This document shows positions 26,926 to 35,317 of a stretch of 64,000 bases of DNA, in pieces (the stretch's first letter is position 1; each line of letters starts with the position of its first letter). Made by a program: the position numbers and the translations under genes. The stretch covers positions 2,666,001 to 2,730,000 of the forward strand of contig OZ253586.1 in the NCBI GenBank assembly GCA_965263155.1, read 5' to 3'. Source of the DNA: JAAXIE01 sp965263155. GTDB lineage: Bacteria; Chloroflexota; Dehalococcoidia; Lucifugimonadales; JAAXIE01. The notes beneath the pieces were generated by a model that saw only the letters and a list, made by a program, of their open reading frames with translations, searched no databases and had not been told where the DNA came from.

Positions 26926-27435
26926 ATGGCGATCGTTCCCAAGCTGACCCGACAGGAGGCGGAGGACTTTCTCTTTGAAGAGGCCCGCGTCATTGACGAG
27001 CGCCACTTCACCGAGTGGCTGGACCTCTTCATAGAGGGCGCCATCTACTGGATACCCATCGTCGAGGACTCGGACCCTACTCGAGAGACGTCAATCCTGT
27101 ATGACGACGACGAGCTGCGCCAGCTTCGCGTAACCCATCTGTTCCACGAGCGCAACTTCGCCCAGATGCCACCCTCGCGCACCGTGCACCAAGTGACCAA
27201 TGTTCAGGTATGGCATGAGGCCGATCAAGACGAGGCGTTTGTGCGCTGCAACTTGGTGGTCCACGAAATCAGGGTTGGCGATCATCTGCAACTTGGGCTC
27301 GGCGACCAGCGGGCACTAGCCTCTAAGTGCGAATATCGTCTGCGCTACCAAGACGGTTGCTGGCGCATCGCCCTGAAGAAGGTGGTGCTCATCAACCGGC
27401 ACCTACCCATCACTAACCTCTCGTTCCTGTTGTAG
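26926..27435 (+). CDS. Aromatic-ring-hydroxylating dioxygenase, beta subunit
   Basis: A 169-residue small subunit with the SnoaL/NTF2-like cone fold that trimerises with alpha subunits. FEEARVIDERHFTEWLDLF and IYWIPI at the start, RVTHLFHERNFAQMPPSRTVH in the middle and CEYRLRYQDGCWRIALKKVVLIN near the end are typical. It has no metal ligands of its own. It follows the alpha gene in one operon (23-base gap) and is convergent with the MmgE/PrpD gene. Confidence 0.88.
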   Translation: MAIVPKLTRQEAEDFLFEEARVIDERHFTEWLDLFIEGAIYWIPIVEDSDPTRETSILYDDDELRQLRVTHLFHERNFAQMPPSRTVHQVTNVQVWHEADQDEAFVRCNLVVHEIRVGDHLQLGLGDQRALASKCEYRLRYQDGCWRIALKKVVLINRHLPITNLSFLL

Positions 27436-27440
27436 GTTGC

Positions 27441-27500
27441 GCGTTCCGGAACCCGGAGTTCTCGTACAGCCCGCATTGGTTCTCGGATGGTCCGGAACGC
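27441..27500. repeat. Inverted repeat between convergent genes
   Basis: GCGTTCCGGA (27441-27450) and TCCGGAACGC (27491-27500) are exact complements around a 40-base loop, placed between the stop of the dioxygenase beta gene and the stop of the convergent MmgE/PrpD gene. There is no T run. It may act as a transcription end or mRNA 3' structure. Confidence 0.5.
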
Positions 27501-27536
27501 TAGGGCACTCGCCCCAAGCCCCTCTTGGGACTCGGC

Positions 27537-28940
27537 CTAGTCACCACGCACCAAGTCGGCCAGCACCCGCACGTCCTCCAAGTCCTCCAGACGGTCGACT
27601 CGCTCCACCAGCTGCTCCAAGGCGTCGGCTTGGATGGGGTGGGCGGAGTGGCTGGCGCAGTCCCGCAGCTTGGCTACGATCTGGTCCAGTGAAAGAGGGC
27701 GGCTGGGATGGCCTAGGGGCACCGGCACCGTCTCTGACAGCACATCGCCAGCGCGGGTGGTGACCTCTACCTGTCCCGTGAGGCCCCTCATTGATTCGAC
27801 CACCTCGTAGCCGGTCAGGGCTGCGATGGCTAGTGCCTCTGGGTCCTCCAAGCCTTCAGCAGTAAAGTCGGCAAGGCCCACTGCTTGGTGCGCAAAGGCT
27901 TTTCCTACCGCAAACTGCACGCTGTTGGCTGCTGACGCGGCGTTGGGCGGGCGCTGACGCTCGGCTTGAGGTTCGACCCAGTTCATGAAGTGGTCGTTGC
28001 TGCGCACCGTCACGCTGGCGATGTCGTTCGCTCCTAGCCGGTGTTGCTGGGCTAAGGTGCAGGCGGCCTCGATGAAGGGGTGTACGATGCCGCTGGTGGG
28101 CCAAGGCTTGAAGCGGGCCTTCAGCAGGTCGAAGTCCTCGCCTAGTCCGTCGATGATGGCGCCGTGGTCGTACGTGTCGTGGTAGAACATCCCGTAGAGT
28201 CCAGCCTGCCCGTCGATGACACGCACTTCAGCCCCCACCCCCTGTTGGGCCAGTAGGGCGGCCAGCATTCCGCCTAGGTTGGCGAAGCCGCCGTAGATGG
28301 CCTTTGCCGGGGGGTCGCCGTCGAACACCACCTGCATGGTGCCGCCGGCCTGCATCAAGGCCGCTCCCAAGGCGCTGTGAGTGTCTTGGGCGGAGAGGCC
28401 CATGACCCTGCTGGCGCCCGCCGCTGCGCCGAAGTATCCTAACAGTTGACCCTCCAGAAAGGTCTCGTTGGCCTTCACGTTGGCGCGAAAGAGCGCGCCC
28501 GCCAGCCGGGCCGTCACCTCGGCGGCGACCCCCATGGCCGCGAGGAGCTCCTTGCCCGAGACGCTGCCCCGTCGTTCGGCGGCCGCTAACGGCGCAGGGA
28601 GTGTGGACACCCCCAAGTGTCCCCCCTCGCCACCCAAGGCGTCGTAGTTGAGGGCGTGGGCCGTGGCCCCGTTGGCGAAGGCGGCCGTCAGCGCGGGGAC
28701 TTTGACGCCGTATCCCATGACGGTGCACTCCGGCGCACCTCCGGCGTCGCGCACCACCCGGGCGACCTCATTGCATCCTGGCCCGAGCGTGGTGCCGGCC
28801 AAGGCGGTGCCCACAGTGTCGAGGCACAGCATCTTCAGCACAGCAACTGCCTCCGCTGGCAGGTCCTCGTACCTCAGCTCGGAAACGAAGCGGGCCAACT
28901 GCCTGGTAGGGCCTCCGTTGGGGCCGTCGGTCAGTGTCAT
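27537..28940 (-). CDS. MmgE/PrpD family protein
   Basis: A 467-residue protein of the 2-methylcitrate dehydratase/cis-aconitate decarboxylase-like family. Landmarks are the N-terminal helical bundle with CLDTVGTALAGT, GATAHALNYDALGGEGGHLG, and a C-terminal domain with DIASVTVRSNDHF. Members dehydrate or decarboxylate tricarboxylic or other acids, and many have unknown substrates. ATG 28940 is used because an upstream in-frame start lacks family sequence and GGGAGAAACG precedes 28940. No other methylcitrate-cycle gene is nearby. Confidence 0.8.
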   Translation of the reverse strand: MTLTDGPNGGPTRQLARFVSELRYEDLPAEAVAVLKMLCLDTVGTALAGTTLGPGCNEVARVVRDAGGAPECTVMGYGVKVPALTAAFANGATAHALNYDALGGEGGHLGVSTLPAPLAAAERRGSVSGKELLAAMGVAAEVTARLAGALFRANVKANETFLEGQLLGYFGAAAGASRVMGLSAQDTHSALGAALMQAGGTMQVVFDGDPPAKAIYGGFANLGGMLAALLAQQGVGAEVRVIDGQAGLYGMFYHDTYDHGAIIDGLGEDFDLLKARFKPWPTSGIVHPFIEAACTLAQQHRLGANDIASVTVRSNDHFMNWVEPQAERQRPPNAASAANSVQFAVGKAFAHQAVGLADFTAEGLEDPEALAIAALTGYEVVESMRGLTGQVEVTTRAGDVLSETVPVPLGHPSRPLSLDQIVAKLRDCASHSAHPIQADALEQLVERVDRLEDLEDVRVLADLVRGD

Positions 28941-29063
28941 GGTCGTTTCTCCCGACTCAGATAGGTAGGATGGATAGATGGTTAGCTTACTACTTCCCTC
29001 CGAGCGGTGCATGAGCCGACCTCACAGCCAACGCTCGCTCCATATTTCCGCCGAAGGGAGACC

Positions 29064-29180
29064 TCTTTGCGTAACCCCTTCCCCCTCGATGGGGAAAGGT
29101 TCGGATGGGTGGACGGCCCGCAGCGCGGTGACCTCTTCTCATTGCGCGGTTCCTGGATTCCGGCGAAGGCCGGAATGACT
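29064..29180 (+). repeat. Composite dispersed repeat (GCGTAACCC plus palindrome)
   Basis: CTTTGCGTAACCCC, a CTTCCCC/GGGGAA hairpin, G-rich spacer, then CCTGGATTCCGGC-GAAG-GCCGGAATGAC (8-bp arms 29157-29164 and 29169-29176). The same order is seen at 31466-31588. It lies between the MmgE/PrpD and flavin-reductase genes, which diverge. No gene was recognised in 28941-29292. Confidence 0.6.
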
Positions 29181-29292
29181 GTGTGTTGCGATAGCCGAAA
29201 GCTCATGACATGCGAGCCTCAGCCTCGCAAATGGCTCTGGTCCCGCGCTACACTTGGGCATCCAGCCCGCAGGTCATGGAAGGAGTGGAACA

Positions 29293-29868
29293 ATGGCGAT
29301 GGATGAAGGGTTTGCCCAAGACGTGCTCTTCTCTCTGTGGTCACCCATCACTGCAGTGACCGTAGCGTCGGGCGAGCGCAAGAACGCTTTCATCGCCAGC
29401 TCGGTCACCTGCGCCTCCTTTGCCCCGCCCAACCCCATGCGCCTCACGGTGCAGATGATGAAGCTGAACTACTCTTACGAGCTGGTGCAGGAGTCCCGCG
29501 CGTTTGCCGTTCACCTGATTTCCAAAGACGAGTTGGATTTGGTGCGCTGGTTGGCCACCGCATCGGGTCGAGGGCGTGACAAGCTGGGCCCGCTGCCCCA
29601 CTCCATCGGTGTCACCGGCAGCCCGCTGCTCGAGTCGGCAGTGGCCTACATGGAGTGTCGTGTCGTGAACCACATGGACGCGGGAGACCGAGAGGTGTTT
29701 TTGGGCGAGGTGGTGGCTGGCCACAGGCTCAAGCAGGCCGACCTGCTGACCTATAGCCACTTCCTGTCATCTGCTAGCCCGGAACTGATGGAGGAGTATC
29801 GCGCGTACCAAGCGCCCCTCCGTCCCGCCGTCGCCGAGATGGCGCGGCAGCTTCGACCCAACGCATAG
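29293..29868 (+). CDS. Flavin reductase-like FMN-binding protein
   Basis: A 191-residue protein of the flavin reductase (split-barrel FMN-binding) family. AVTVASGERKNAFIASSVTCASFAPP matches the FMN-binding N-terminal segment, and FAVHLISKDELDLVRWLA and MECRVVNHMDAGDREVFLGEVV the barrel core. Such proteins supply reduced flavin to monooxygenases or act on other cofactors. ATG 29293 is chosen because GGAAGGAGTGG precedes it. It could serve the flavin-dependent enzymes in the window, but there is no direct operon link. Confidence 0.8.
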   Translation: MAMDEGFAQDVLFSLWSPITAVTVASGERKNAFIASSVTCASFAPPNPMRLTVQMMKLNYSYELVQESRAFAVHLISKDELDLVRWLATASGRGRDKLGPLPHSIGVTGSPLLESAVAYMECRVVNHMDAGDREVFLGEVVAGHRLKQADLLTYSHFLSSASPELMEEYRAYQAPLRPAVAEMARQLRPNA

Positions 29869-29922
29869 GGCCGAACGATGTGCCGGTCAACCATCACGGT
29901 CACCGCTTACACTGACGATGCC

Positions 29923-30290
29923 ATGACTGAACTGGCTGCCATCCAGACCGAGACTTTGATCAGCCGGTGGAAGGCGGTCTACACCTTCCGACGCCGCCCG
30001 CGCGAAGTTGGAGGGACGCCTTCAGTGGCAGGGTAGTCTTCTGCTCCCTAGCCCAGGGGACTGGGGTCCCGACCCTGATGTCGACGTCTTGGTGTTGCTG
30101 GACGACTCTATGGACCCCGAGGCGGACTCCCGTCGTATCTGCGGTATCGCTTACGAACTCTCGGGGCAGCACGAGATTGATGTGCAGCCAGCGGTTGTCG
30201 CCGAAACACAGTACCGGACCGGCAGCGCCCCGCTCTATTGCAGCTTCCAGCCTAATTGCATACCGCATTTGCAGAAGGCTTGGAGTGAAG
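29923..30290 (+). pseudogene. MNT-type nucleotidyltransferase, frameshifted
   Basis: Remnant of a small nucleotidyltransferase. ATG 29923 opens MTELAAIQTETLISRWK, then a frameshift near 29988 leads to DAARAKLEGRL and GDWGPDPDVDVLVLLDDS, which holds the G-D-W-G-x-D-x-D-V-D metal site. Relatives read GSRARGDWG there, but here the GS motif is LLLPSPGDWG. It continues through HEIDVQPAVVAETQYRTGSAP and loses the frame near 30230. A HEPN-like fragment follows. Confidence 0.6.
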
Positions 30291-30291
30291 G

Positions 30292-30432
30292 ATCAACGCC
30301 GACTTCGGAATGGACTCTGTGGAGCCGTCCGTAGCCCTAGTAATGGTATCCAACGCGGGACGCTTTCTTCCGGCGGAGAGGGCAATACTCGATAAGGGAG
30401 ACCGGCTAGGTCCGCTGAGAGGTCGCTGGTAG
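30292..30432 (+). pseudogene. Possible HEPN-domain remnant
   Basis: Forty-six open codons starting INADFGMDSVEPSV and ending PAERAILDKG...RGRW before a TAG at 30430-30432. The segment resembles the last third of HEPN proteins that pair with MNT nucleotidyltransferases as toxin-antitoxin modules. It has no start codon, and its upstream part is missing or in other frames. With the neighbouring nucleotidyltransferase it is read as the remains of one module. Confidence 0.35.
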
Positions 30433-30443
30433 CGGGGGCGATC

Positions 30444-31421
30444 TCAGAACAGACTCAACTGCTTCTGGAGTGCTTGTCCATCTAGGTGGGTGGCGTCGTA
30501 GCCTCGCTGGCGCAGATGGGCGGCTAGGTGGGGGAAGCCGTAGACGGTGAAAACGCGTTGGGGTTTCACAGATTCGACATAAGACACCAAGTCCTCAAAG
30601 TCTGCGTGGTCGCTGAAGGGCAGGCTCGTGGCGGCCCCAGCGCGGTGGCGCAGGGACGGGTCCACTGCCCAACCGGTTAGGGCTATGGTGCGCGTCCTTG
30701 GCAAGTCGCCTTCCACTGCTTTCTTGCGTCCCGGTGGCCTCAGTATGACCTCACCCTCCTTGGCCGCGTTCTCCAGCATGCGGGAGCCTGAAGGGAACGT
30801 GATGCCCGCCTCTAGGAAGCGCTGGGTGACCTCCCAAGTCGAAGGCTCCAAGGCGACTTCGAAGCCTGCCGTCAGCAGATGGTGCAGAAGCTCTTGGGCC
30901 TTGCCGGTGCGGTGGGCGACCACCACTGGCGTGTGACCTGCTGCCAACCACGACCGCAGTGTGGAGAAGCACTGCTCCAGAACCTCCTCTTCAGGGGGAA
31001 ACCGGTACTCTGGGCGGCCGTAAGTCGCCTCGATGATCAGGGTGTCGCAGGGGACGATCTCGGCAGGCTCGGCCATGGCATTGGGGCGCAGCTTCAGATC
31101 TCCGGTGTACAGGATGCGCTCTTCCGTCGCATGAGACGTGATAAGGGCTTGGGCAGAGCCGAGGCAGTGGCCCGCGGGGTACAGGGTCATGGTGTAATTG
31201 GGTGTGCTCAGAGGCTCATGGTACTCCAAGGTGCGGCACTCGCTCTTCCTCAGCAGGGGACCCAAGAGGAGTCGTGTGGCAGGAGTCATCACTGCTGAAG
31301 CGTGACGCGCTACATGGTCCGAATGGGCGTGGGAGATAAAGCCTTGCGCCCGCTTCACCCGGCCATCTAGCCAAGCGTCGAGGTCGGCAAGATAGATGCC
31401 ACGGTCAAAGATGACGTTCAA
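30444..31421 (-). CDS. MBL-fold exonuclease-like protein
   Basis: A 325-residue metallo-beta-lactamase/beta-CASP-like nuclease of the type annotated as ligase-associated DNA exonuclease or mRNA 3'-processing exonuclease. Motif 2 is complete (SHAHSDH, residues 30-36), and LYPAGHCLGSAQALI and LYTGDLKLRPN give the next His and Asp ligands. The C-terminal SLPFSDHADF supplies a further His. No DNA ligase or helicase gene is adjacent, which are the usual partners, so the precise role is open. Confidence 0.75.
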   Translation of the reverse strand: MNVIFDRGIYLADLDAWLDGRVKRAQGFISHAHSDHVARHASAVMTPATRLLLGPLLRKSECRTLEYHEPLSTPNYTMTLYPAGHCLGSAQALITSHATEERILYTGDLKLRPNAMAEPAEIVPCDTLIIEATYGRPEYRFPPEEEVLEQCFSTLRSWLAAGHTPVVVAHRTGKAQELLHHLLTAGFEVALEPSTWEVTQRFLEAGITFPSGSRMLENAAKEGEVILRPPGRKKAVEGDLPRTRTIALTGWAVDPSLRHRAGAATSLPFSDHADFEDLVSYVESVKPQRVFTVYGFPHLAAHLRQRGYDATHLDGQALQKQLSLF

Positions 31422-31465
31422 CTCAGTTGCAGCCTTTTGAGCCTCGGACTATTCCGAGCGGCGAC

Positions 31466-31588
31466 CTTTGCGTAACCCTCTCCCTTGAACGTGAAGGTGG
31501 GGAAGATTGGGAAGGGGGGTGGAAGGGCTGTGTTGCAAGCTGCCACCCCTGTGCATGATTCCTGGATTCCGGCCTTCGCCGGAATGAC
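31466..31588 (+). repeat. Composite dispersed repeat, second copy
   Basis: CTTTGCGTAACCC, a CTCCC/G-rich region, then CCTGGATTCCGGC-CTTC-GCCGGAATGAC (arms 31566-31573 and 31578-31585). The order matches 29064-29180. The remaining 440 bases to leuB hold no recognisable gene; GGCCA/TGGCC near 31921-31946 and a TATACT at 31970-31975 may belong to a terminator-like stem and the leuB promoter. Confidence 0.6.
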
Positions 31589-32031
31589 CGAGGTTATGCA
31601 GGTGGTTCCGAACGCAGTGAGGAATCTCAAATTCATGCCAGTGGGGTTGCGGCCTCTGGACGGGCCCGCTGACTGTGGCACAGCATCTTAGATCCCTCCC
31701 GCTGGTCGGAATGAAGGTTCCTAGGTTTTCTGTTCGTCCCCAGATCAGGTTTGGGGCAGGCTCAGAGCGAAGCAAAGTGGAGTTGAGGAACGGGGCGCTG
31801 GCAAGCGAGACATCCTCCTCAGGAAGGAACCCGCCCTTAGACTCCGTGGGACGACGCGCTACCCACGCCATCCCGCTCAGCTCAGTACGAACGAATAATG
31901 TCTAACTCCCGATAATAGAAAGGCCATGCGTTAGGCGCTGGCCTGCTTTATTCGGGGCGCGACTGTCACTATACTAGCACCCGCCCTATAGTAGTACCCG
32001 TTCGAGACGGCGACCTTGGGAGGGACAGTCA

Positions 32032-33123
32032 GTGGATTTCCGTATTGCAGTCATGCCGGGTGACGGCATTGGGCCGGAGGTGGTGGCCCAAGGCGTTGCC
32101 GTGTTGCAGGCAGTGGGTACGGCTTCTGGCCATGCCTTTGATCTTTCGTACCACGACGTTGGCGGGATATCCATCGACCGCCATGGGACAGCCCTTCGGG
32201 ACGAGGACCTAGATGCTGCCGCTGGGGCCGATGCCATCCTGTTCGGCTCGGTAGGCGGCCCCAAGTGGGACGACCCTCAAGCGCCGACACGACCTGAGGA
32301 CGGTCTCTTGGCCCTGCGCAAGCGGCTGGGGCTGTTCGCCAACCTTCGACCCGTCAAAGTGTTCCCTTCTCTTGTCGATGCCAGTGTTCTCAAGGCCAGT
32401 GTGCTTGAGGGGGTGGACATGCTGGTCGTGCGGGAGCTTACTGGAGGCATCTACTACGGCAAGCCCCGCGGTCGGAAACTGACCAAGCGTGGCTGGAGCG
32501 CCGTCGACACCATGCGCTACTCCCAGGCGGAGATTGAGCGGGTGTTGCGCGTGGGTTTCGAGTCGGCCCGCGAGCGAAGGAAGCACCTCTGCTCGGTGGA
32601 CAAGGCCAACGTGCTAGAGACCTCCCGACTGTGGCGTCGCATCGCCACTGATATGGCCGCGGAGTACCCAGATGTGACGCTGGAGCACATGCTGGTGGAC
32701 ACCTGCGCCATGCAGTTGGTGCAGCGTCCAACACGGTTCGACGTGATCGTAGCCGAGAACACATTCGGCGACATCCTTACCGACGAAGCAGCGGTACTGT
32801 CAGCGTCCATGGGCCTGCTCCCCTCGGCCAGCTTGGCGGGTGTGCCCGTTGCCGGGGCTACTACCATGGGGATGTACGAGCCCATCCACGGCTCGGCCCC
32901 GGATATCGCTGGCAAGGGCATCGCCAACCCCATTGCAACGGTTCTTAGCGTCGCCCTGATGCTCCGTTACTCCCTCGGTCTGCCGGAAGAGGGAGCGATG
33001 ATTGAGGCAGCAGTGGAGACGGTGCTCCAGGAGGGCCATCGCACTCCCGACCTAGCAACAGAGAACGACACAGCCCTAGGCACGGAAGACATGGGCACTC
33101 GTATCCTTGATGCCTTGGCATAG
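32032..33123 (+). CDS. leuB: 3-isopropylmalate dehydrogenase
   Basis: A 363-residue NAD-dependent dehydrogenase that oxidises and decarboxylates 3-isopropylmalate in leucine synthesis. DGIGPEVVAQG near residue 12, the substrate loop VRELTGGIYYGKPRG near 130-145, DKANVLETSRLWR, FGDILTDEAAVLSASMGLLPSAS and the NAD-binding EPIHGSAPDIAGKGIANPIA are all present, and they favour LeuB over isocitrate or tartrate dehydrogenase. It starts at GTG 32032 with GGGAGGGAC 6 bases upstream. Other leu genes are not in the window. Confidence 0.92.
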   Translation: MDFRIAVMPGDGIGPEVVAQGVAVLQAVGTASGHAFDLSYHDVGGISIDRHGTALRDEDLDAAAGADAILFGSVGGPKWDDPQAPTRPEDGLLALRKRLGLFANLRPVKVFPSLVDASVLKASVLEGVDMLVVRELTGGIYYGKPRGRKLTKRGWSAVDTMRYSQAEIERVLRVGFESARERRKHLCSVDKANVLETSRLWRRIATDMAAEYPDVTLEHMLVDTCAMQLVQRPTRFDVIVAENTFGDILTDEAAVLSASMGLLPSASLAGVPVAGATTMGMYEPIHGSAPDIAGKGIANPIATVLSVALMLRYSLGLPEEGAMIEAAVETVLQEGHRTPDLATENDTALGTEDMGTRILDALA

Positions 33124-33189
33124 GCTCCCGGTCTCCGGCCAACCCCTGCCAATGTCCGGGGCTTTGCCTTTGGGGAAAGACCTGCGCGC

Positions 33190-34260
33190 ATGAGCCTTCC
33201 TCTCGTCATCCTCCTGTTCTTTGGCTCCGCTTCGGTAGTGGTGTTCTGTGGGACAAAGCTGGCCAAATATGGCGATCTGCTGGCGGGCAAGACAGGTTGG
33301 GGCCGGCTGTGGGTGGGCACTCTTTTGCTGGCAGGCGCTACTTCGCTACCCGAACTGGTCACCGGCGCCTCCGGCGCCCTTCTCGATGCCCCCGACTTGG
33401 TGAAGGGCAATGTATTCGGGGCGAACATGGTGAACATGTTCGTTCTAGCCTCGGTGGCCATGTTCTTTGGGGCAGGCGGCATATTCCAGTTCAGTCCTTA
33501 TGGCTCGTATCCTGTAAGGCTTCTGGGGACCATGGCCGCTGGCTCCCGCCGCTTCTTCGACGGGGTGGCGCAGGAGCATGTGTATCTGGCCGTAGTCGGC
33601 ATAGTTCTCACCACTTTCGCTGGCATATTGGCCGCCTATGGCCCGGACGTCACCTTCGCTCGCATGGGCATCGCCACGCCCATCATCCTGCTCTTTTATG
33701 TGGCCGGTATGAAAGTGGTCTACGCCAAGCGCCCCCAAGATGAGGGAGACGAGGAGGACGCCGACCCCTCCATCACTTTGAGGCGAGTATGGACCTACTT
33801 TGGCTTGGCAGCGCTGGGAGTCATAGTAGCCGCCTACTGGATGGCCTACAGCGCCGACCAAATTGCTGAAATCACCGGCTTGGGGGCCGGATTCGTGGGC
33901 GTGGTGGCAGTGGCCTTAGTCACGACGCTACCGGAAGCCACCGTCACCATAGCCTCCATCCGCATAGGCGCAATGGACTTGGCCGCAGGTAACGTCTATG
34001 GAAGTTGCGCTTTCAACGTGTTGATACTGGCGGTTGCCGACCCCTTTTATGGTGGCGGGCCTATCCTGAGCTCGGCGAGCGCTGATGTGGCCCTAGTGGC
34101 GGCGAGCGGCTTCGCAGTGGGCCTGATGGCGATCGGTATGGCCCAGTTCACTCTGCGACGTCAAGGGCAGGGAATCCTGCCTTCACTGCCCACCTCAGGG
34201 GCCATGTGCGCCCTGTACCTCGGTGGCCTATACGTCATCTACGCCTTGCAACAGAGCTAA
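33190..34260 (+). CDS. Calcium/cation:sodium antiporter, CaCA family
   Basis: A 356-residue membrane protein with about ten helices in two inverted halves. The alpha repeats, where Ca2+ and Na+ bind, read LAGATSLPELVTGASGA (near residue 52) and ALVTTLPEATVTIASI (near 240), each with the key Pro-Glu, followed by NVFGANMVN and NVYGSCAFN. The central cytoplasmic loop is acidic and short (QDEGDEEDAD). Members exchange Ca2+ or K+ for Na+. It lies 66 bases after leuB on the same strand, probably a separate functional unit. Confidence 0.85.
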   Translation: MSLPLVILLFFGSASVVVFCGTKLAKYGDLLAGKTGWGRLWVGTLLLAGATSLPELVTGASGALLDAPDLVKGNVFGANMVNMFVLASVAMFFGAGGIFQFSPYGSYPVRLLGTMAAGSRRFFDGVAQEHVYLAVVGIVLTTFAGILAAYGPDVTFARMGIATPIILLFYVAGMKVVYAKRPQDEGDEEDADPSITLRRVWTYFGLAALGVIVAAYWMAYSADQIAEITGLGAGFVGVVAVALVTTLPEATVTIASIRIGAMDLAAGNVYGSCAFNVLILAVADPFYGGGPILSSASADVALVAASGFAVGLMAIGMAQFTLRRQGQGILPSLPTSGAMCALYLGGLYVIYALQQS

Positions 34261-34288
34261 GGACTAGCGCCCTCACAGCACCCGTGCG

Positions 34289-34774
34289 CTAGACAGATGC
34301 CCCGGGAAAGCGGGCGATGGCCACGAACTCGCCCGCTTCGTCGGACCAGTCGAAGAGTGCCGCCTCGACGACCTGTTCGCCGTCGATGCCCACCACCAAC
34401 TGCTGCACTGGGTATGCTGGGCCTTCGCCCCAAGGGTCGCGGGCGACGGCTTGGTCGGTGGGGGAGAAGTAGGCCTGCCCGTTGGGGTGGGAGTGATAGA
34501 TGATTCGGGGCGGCGTGTCGCCGTCCAGCGTGCGGTTCAACTCCAGCAGGTCGGGCGCGGCGAAAACATAAGCTGTCTCTGCCCCACGCTGGGCAGCGAT
34601 GGGATGCCCGCCTGCGCTCTGCACGTTGTCGCACCTTCGGACCGCGGACACCGCGCTTCCGTCTCGAGGGCCAACCAGCCACCCGCAACACTCCTCGGGG
34701 AACGAGGCTCGGGCCTCGTGGTAGACGGCTTCGAGGAGATCCTGAGGTATGGTAAGGGGGGTTGGTGTGGACAT
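34289..34774 (-). CDS. JAMM/MPN+ metallopeptidase (Mec-like)
   Basis: A 161-residue single-domain JAB1/MPN metallopeptidase. The zinc site E-x(n)-H-x-H-x7-S-x2-D is intact: Glu27/28 in SFPEECCGWLVG, then His94, His96, Ser104 and Asp107 in YHSHPNGQAYFSPTD. Related bacterial enzymes trim C-terminal extensions from ubiquitin-like sulfur carriers (as Mec does for CysO) or act on similar tails. No sulfur-carrier gene was seen next to it. Convergent with the antiporter gene. Confidence 0.85.
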   Translation of the reverse strand: MSTPTPLTIPQDLLEAVYHEARASFPEECCGWLVGPRDGSAVSAVRRCDNVQSAGGHPIAAQRGAETAYVFAAPDLLELNRTLDGDTPPRIIYHSHPNGQAYFSPTDQAVARDPWGEGPAYPVQQLVVGIDGEQVVEAALFDWSDEAGEFVAIARFPGASV

Positions 34775-34896
34775 GAATGGTTCTCCCTTTCTATCAAGGA
34801 CGGTCGCTGTTCAATGATATCGGCAGTCTAGTAGACTGGCGTGCCACTCGCAATTTGCACGGGAACGCACTACAGCGAATTCGTTGCACTACGTGC

Positions 34897-34926
34897 TTGA
34901 CAAACCCGCTGGGGCGCGGCTAGCAT
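34897..34926 (+). promoter_or_regulatory. Promoter of the small structured transcript
   Basis: TTGACA (34897-34902) and TAGCAT (34921-34926) are 18 bases apart. They lie about 75-85 bases upstream of a perfect Shine-Dalgarno and small ORF, and 300 bases upstream of a strong terminator. Confidence 0.6.
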
Positions 34927-35008
34927 GGCCGTGCTCGCTGGTTGCGGGACTCTGGCACGAGGGTCTCTTAGCCTCTGCGGAGGCGGGAGGTAGAAGGAGG
35001 TGATCTAT

Positions 35009-35071
35009 ATGAAACATAATTTAGGTCAACGGGGCGATGGTAAGCATCTGTCGAGGTGTGACAGCGACTAG
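35009..35071 (+). CDS. Small ORF, 20 residues, possible leader peptide
   Basis: ATG 35009 is preceded by AAGGAGGTGAT, fully complementary to the 16S 3' end, with 7 bases spacing. The product would be MKHNLGQRGDGKHLSRCDSD: hydrophilic, with no signal peptide and no run of one amino acid that would suggest classical attenuation. Codons 8-12 are in the 5' arm of the 13-bp stem described for the transcript. No downstream gene is on this strand before the terminator, so it is either a stand-alone microprotein or a sensor ORF for RNA folding. Confidence 0.45.
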   Translation: MKHNLGQRGDGKHLSRCDSD

Positions 35072-35200
35072 CGTACCCACGACAGCCGGCGGGAGCGTCT
35101 AGTCCGCCGGTCGGGCCCGGGCAAATGTTTACCATCGCCCCAGGGCCCAAATGGAAGCCGAAGACCCGGCTAGGAGCAATAAATGCCGGCGAGGCGCAAC

Positions 35201-35236
35201 AAACCGCTCTTCCTAGTGAGGAGCGGTTTTTTTTTT
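35201..35236 (+). terminator. Strong rho-independent terminator
   Basis: AACCGCTC (35202-35209) pairs with GAGCGGTT (35221-35228) around an 11-base loop, followed by a run of ten T in total. Confidence 0.92.
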
Positions 35237-35317
35237 GGGCTCAGTGTGGGGCCGCTGCCTTGAATCGGAGCTAGGGGTAGAACCCAAGCTGCCTCTTCAT
35301 CCCCGAATGGGACGCCG

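Larger units (their letters stand above)
34933..35236 (+). ncRNA. Candidate structured RNA with embedded small ORF
   Basis: A self-contained unit of about 300 nt between convergently placed genes. GGGGCGATGGTAA (35031-35043) pairs perfectly with TTACCATCGCCCC (35129-35141), a 13-bp stem. Inside are CTGTC/GACAG and CCGGCGG/CCGCCGG hairpins; after it comes AGCCG/CGGCT and finally a terminator. The 5' arm of the long stem lies inside a 20-codon ORF with a perfect ribosome site, so translation and folding would exclude each other. It does not match tmRNA, RNase P RNA or a riboswitch class known to me. Type and boundaries are inferred from promoter and terminator. Confidence 0.5.

Noticed and set aside
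29007..29206. Short frames on both strands over the composite repeat
   Set aside because: They cover palindromic repeat sequence shared with 31.5 kb and show no protein-like composition.
34933..35236. tmRNA, RNase P RNA or 6S RNA identity for the small transcript
   Set aside because: No tRNA-like ends or tag ORF resume context, no RNase P core motifs, and the layout with a perfect ribosome site does not suit 6S RNA. Left as unclassified.
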